The position numbers were made by a program, and so were the translations under genes. The notes beneath the pieces were generated by a model. That model searched no databases. It was given only the letters and a program-made list of their open reading frames with translations, and was not told the origin of the DNA. Shown in pieces: positions 4,548-5,569 of a stretch of 5,569 nt of DNA; position 1 is the stretch's first letter; every line of letters starts with the position of its first letter. The DNA comes from Desulfurococcales archaeon (GTDB lineage Archaea; Thermoproteota; Thermoprotei_A; Sulfolobales; Ignisphaeraceae): NCBI GenBank assembly GCA_028276605.1, contig JAPYWC010000045.1, positions 1 to 5,569 of the forward strand, in the 5' to 3' direction.

Positions 4548-5569
4548 GTACCTGTTGTACATTATATCAGCTGTGCTGGTCTTAGCTGGAGGAGCGCCGA
4601 GAATATATAGTAGGCTACTTGGTATTGTTTTGCGTGTAGCAGGTTTTGCGCTAATCGCTTACTACTCCCTTACAGTAATCACCGATATCTTTGCCCGTAC
4701 ACTAGCTATCGTAGGTAGCATCATAGCAGCAATAGTTTCTGTATATACAGCAAGCTACGCAAGGCATAAGTATGGCGCCTCCTACCTCCAGCTACTTGTA
4801 GACTCATTCTCACTATCAATAATCTTCACATTCACATCATATTACTTAATAGAGTTCGTAGCTTTTTGGATCATAGCAGAGCTCCTAGGATTCGTGCTAA
4901 TAGCATTTGATTGGCTTACTAGAGGCTATGGTGAAGCTCTTGAAGCTGGAGTGAAGTTTTTGCTAGTATCAATGATCCCTGCAGACATTTCCCTCTTTAG
5001 TATAGTAGCTCTAGCGGGTCTTGAAAAAGCGTTTACTGTAAGCATTGCTGAGGCAGTGCCAGCTATAGGGGGAAACACACTATTAACTATCCTATGCTCA
5101 ATAGGCTTCTTAGCAAAGGCTGCTGTAGCACCACTACACTTCTGGTTACCAGATGCTCACTCCCTTGCACCTGCACCAGCATCGGCAATGCTTTCAGGCT
5201 TAATGGTTAAGATGGGAATCTATGGGCTGTACATTTTGTATAGGTACTACCCAATCAATGTAGATGCGTATGCATACCTCTTAATAGCTTTCGGATCTCT
5301 TACAGCAATCTACGGTGGGCTCCAAGCACTGGTTCAGATAGATATAAAGAGGATCCTTGCATACAGCACTATATCTCATACAAGTGTTATCGCTATTTTA
5401 CTAGGGTTTGCAAAGCTTTTCAACATTGAACCAGCGCTACATGCTGCCCTCTTCTATTCAGTAGCTCACGCATTCTTCAAGTCAGCACTATTCATGGACT
5501 CAGGCTTTGTAGAGATAGTAACGCACACGAGGAATATTGAGAAGCTGGGATTCATATCAAGGTTAAGTC
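4531..5569 (+). CDS. NuoL/HycC/HyfB-type proton-translocating membrane subunit, N-terminal part
   Basis: Frame 1 is open from the TGA at 4525-4527 to the right edge: 346 residues of a very hydrophobic protein with roughly ten membrane segments. It is the proton-conducting transporter family (Pfam PF00361) shared by complex I NuoL/M/N, Mrp antiporters and hydrogenase HycC/HyfB. From TTG 4531: FWIIAELLGFVLIA with Glu117 (helix-5 Glu), GFLAKAAVAPLHFWLPDAH 192-210 with Lys196 (helix-7 Lys), APAPASAMLSGLMVKMGIYG 213-232 with Lys227, QIDIKRILAYSTISH 269-283, and HAFFKSALFM 313-322 with His313 and Lys317. These ionisable residues form the ion path in the family, so the subunit looks functional. Order after a HycB-like ferredoxin mirrors hycB-hycC. 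Start uncertain: TTG 4531 keeps a full first helix and overlaps the ferredoxin by 17 bases; TTG 4555 (AGGT at 4546-4549 upstream) or GTG 4573 are alternatives. Relatives are about 480-670 residues, so a third or more is outside. Confidence 0.92.
   Translation, partial: MESLYRYLLYIISAVLVLAGGAPRIYSRLLGIVLRVAGFALIAYYSLTVITDIFARTLAIVGSIIAAIVSVYTASYARHKYGASYLQLLVDSFSLSIIFTFTSYYLIEFVAFWIIAELLGFVLIAFDWLTRGYGEALEAGVKFLLVSMIPADISLFSIVALAGLEKAFTVSIAEAVPAIGGNTLLTILCSIGFLAKAAVAPLHFWLPDAHSLAPAPASAMLSGLMVKMGIYGLYILYRYYPINVDAYAYLLIAFGSLTAIYGGLQALVQIDIKRILAYSTISHTSVIAILLGFAKLFNIEPALHAALFYSVAHAFFKSALFMDSGFVEIVTHTRNIEKLGFISRLS

Noticed and set aside
1..5569. CRISPR array, tRNA, rRNA, insertion sequence or attachment site
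   Set aside because: No regularly spaced repeats, no tRNA-like cloverleaf in any gap, no transposase motifs and no terminal inverted repeats or target duplications were found by reading the gaps, which are all 200 bases or shorter.

Overview
The window looks like chromosomal DNA of a hyperthermophilic or thermophilic archaeon, most likely a member of the Thermoproteota (Crenarchaeota). Supporting this by eye: arginine is coded almost entirely by AGA/AGG and isoleucine heavily by ATA, base composition is moderately AT-rich, start codons include GTG and probably TTG, archaeal TATA-like boxes stand in the gaps, and the gene families are typical of sugar-using, anaerobic hyperthermophilic archaea. 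I cannot fix the genus. All recognised genes lie on the + strand and no gap exceeds about 200 bases.

Left part (1-2778): the C-terminal third of a GH3-family glycosidase enters from the left edge, followed by a T-rich stretch that may end its transcript. Next come a small CxxCxxCC (YkgJ-type) metal-binding protein behind its own promoter-like region, and a complete glycerate kinase of the DUF4147/MOFRL family with a clear TATA box and Shine-Dalgarno site. GH3 and glycerate kinase fit a carbohydrate-catabolism neighbourhood: release of glucose or related sugars outside or inside the cell, and phosphorylation of glycerate as in the archaeal non-/semi-phosphorylative Entner-Doudoroff pathway.

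Right part (2979-5569, continuing past the edge): a tightly packed redox operon. It encodes (i) an FAD/NAD(P)-binding oxidoreductase related to the small subunit of glutamate synthase but without its usual N-terminal iron-sulfur domain, (ii) a 16-cysteine, four-cluster ferredoxin of the HycB/HyfA type, and (iii) the start of a multi-spanning NuoL/HycC/HyfB-type ion-pumping membrane subunit. The order four-cluster ferredoxin then NuoL-like subunit is that of formate hydrogenlyase operons (hycB-hycC, hyfA-hyfB), but the gene in front is a pyridine-nucleotide flavoprotein instead of a formate dehydrogenase. My inference is an energy-conserving membrane complex that exchanges electrons with NAD(P)H or ferredoxin; the catalytic subunits that would decide this should lie downstream of the window.

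The 200-base gap before the operon (2779-2978) is the most intricate non-coding piece: an inverted repeat, two TATA-like boxes, an 11-base element shared with the region upstream of the CxxCxxCC gene, and a 23-codon upstream reading frame that stops 10 bases before the flavoprotein start.
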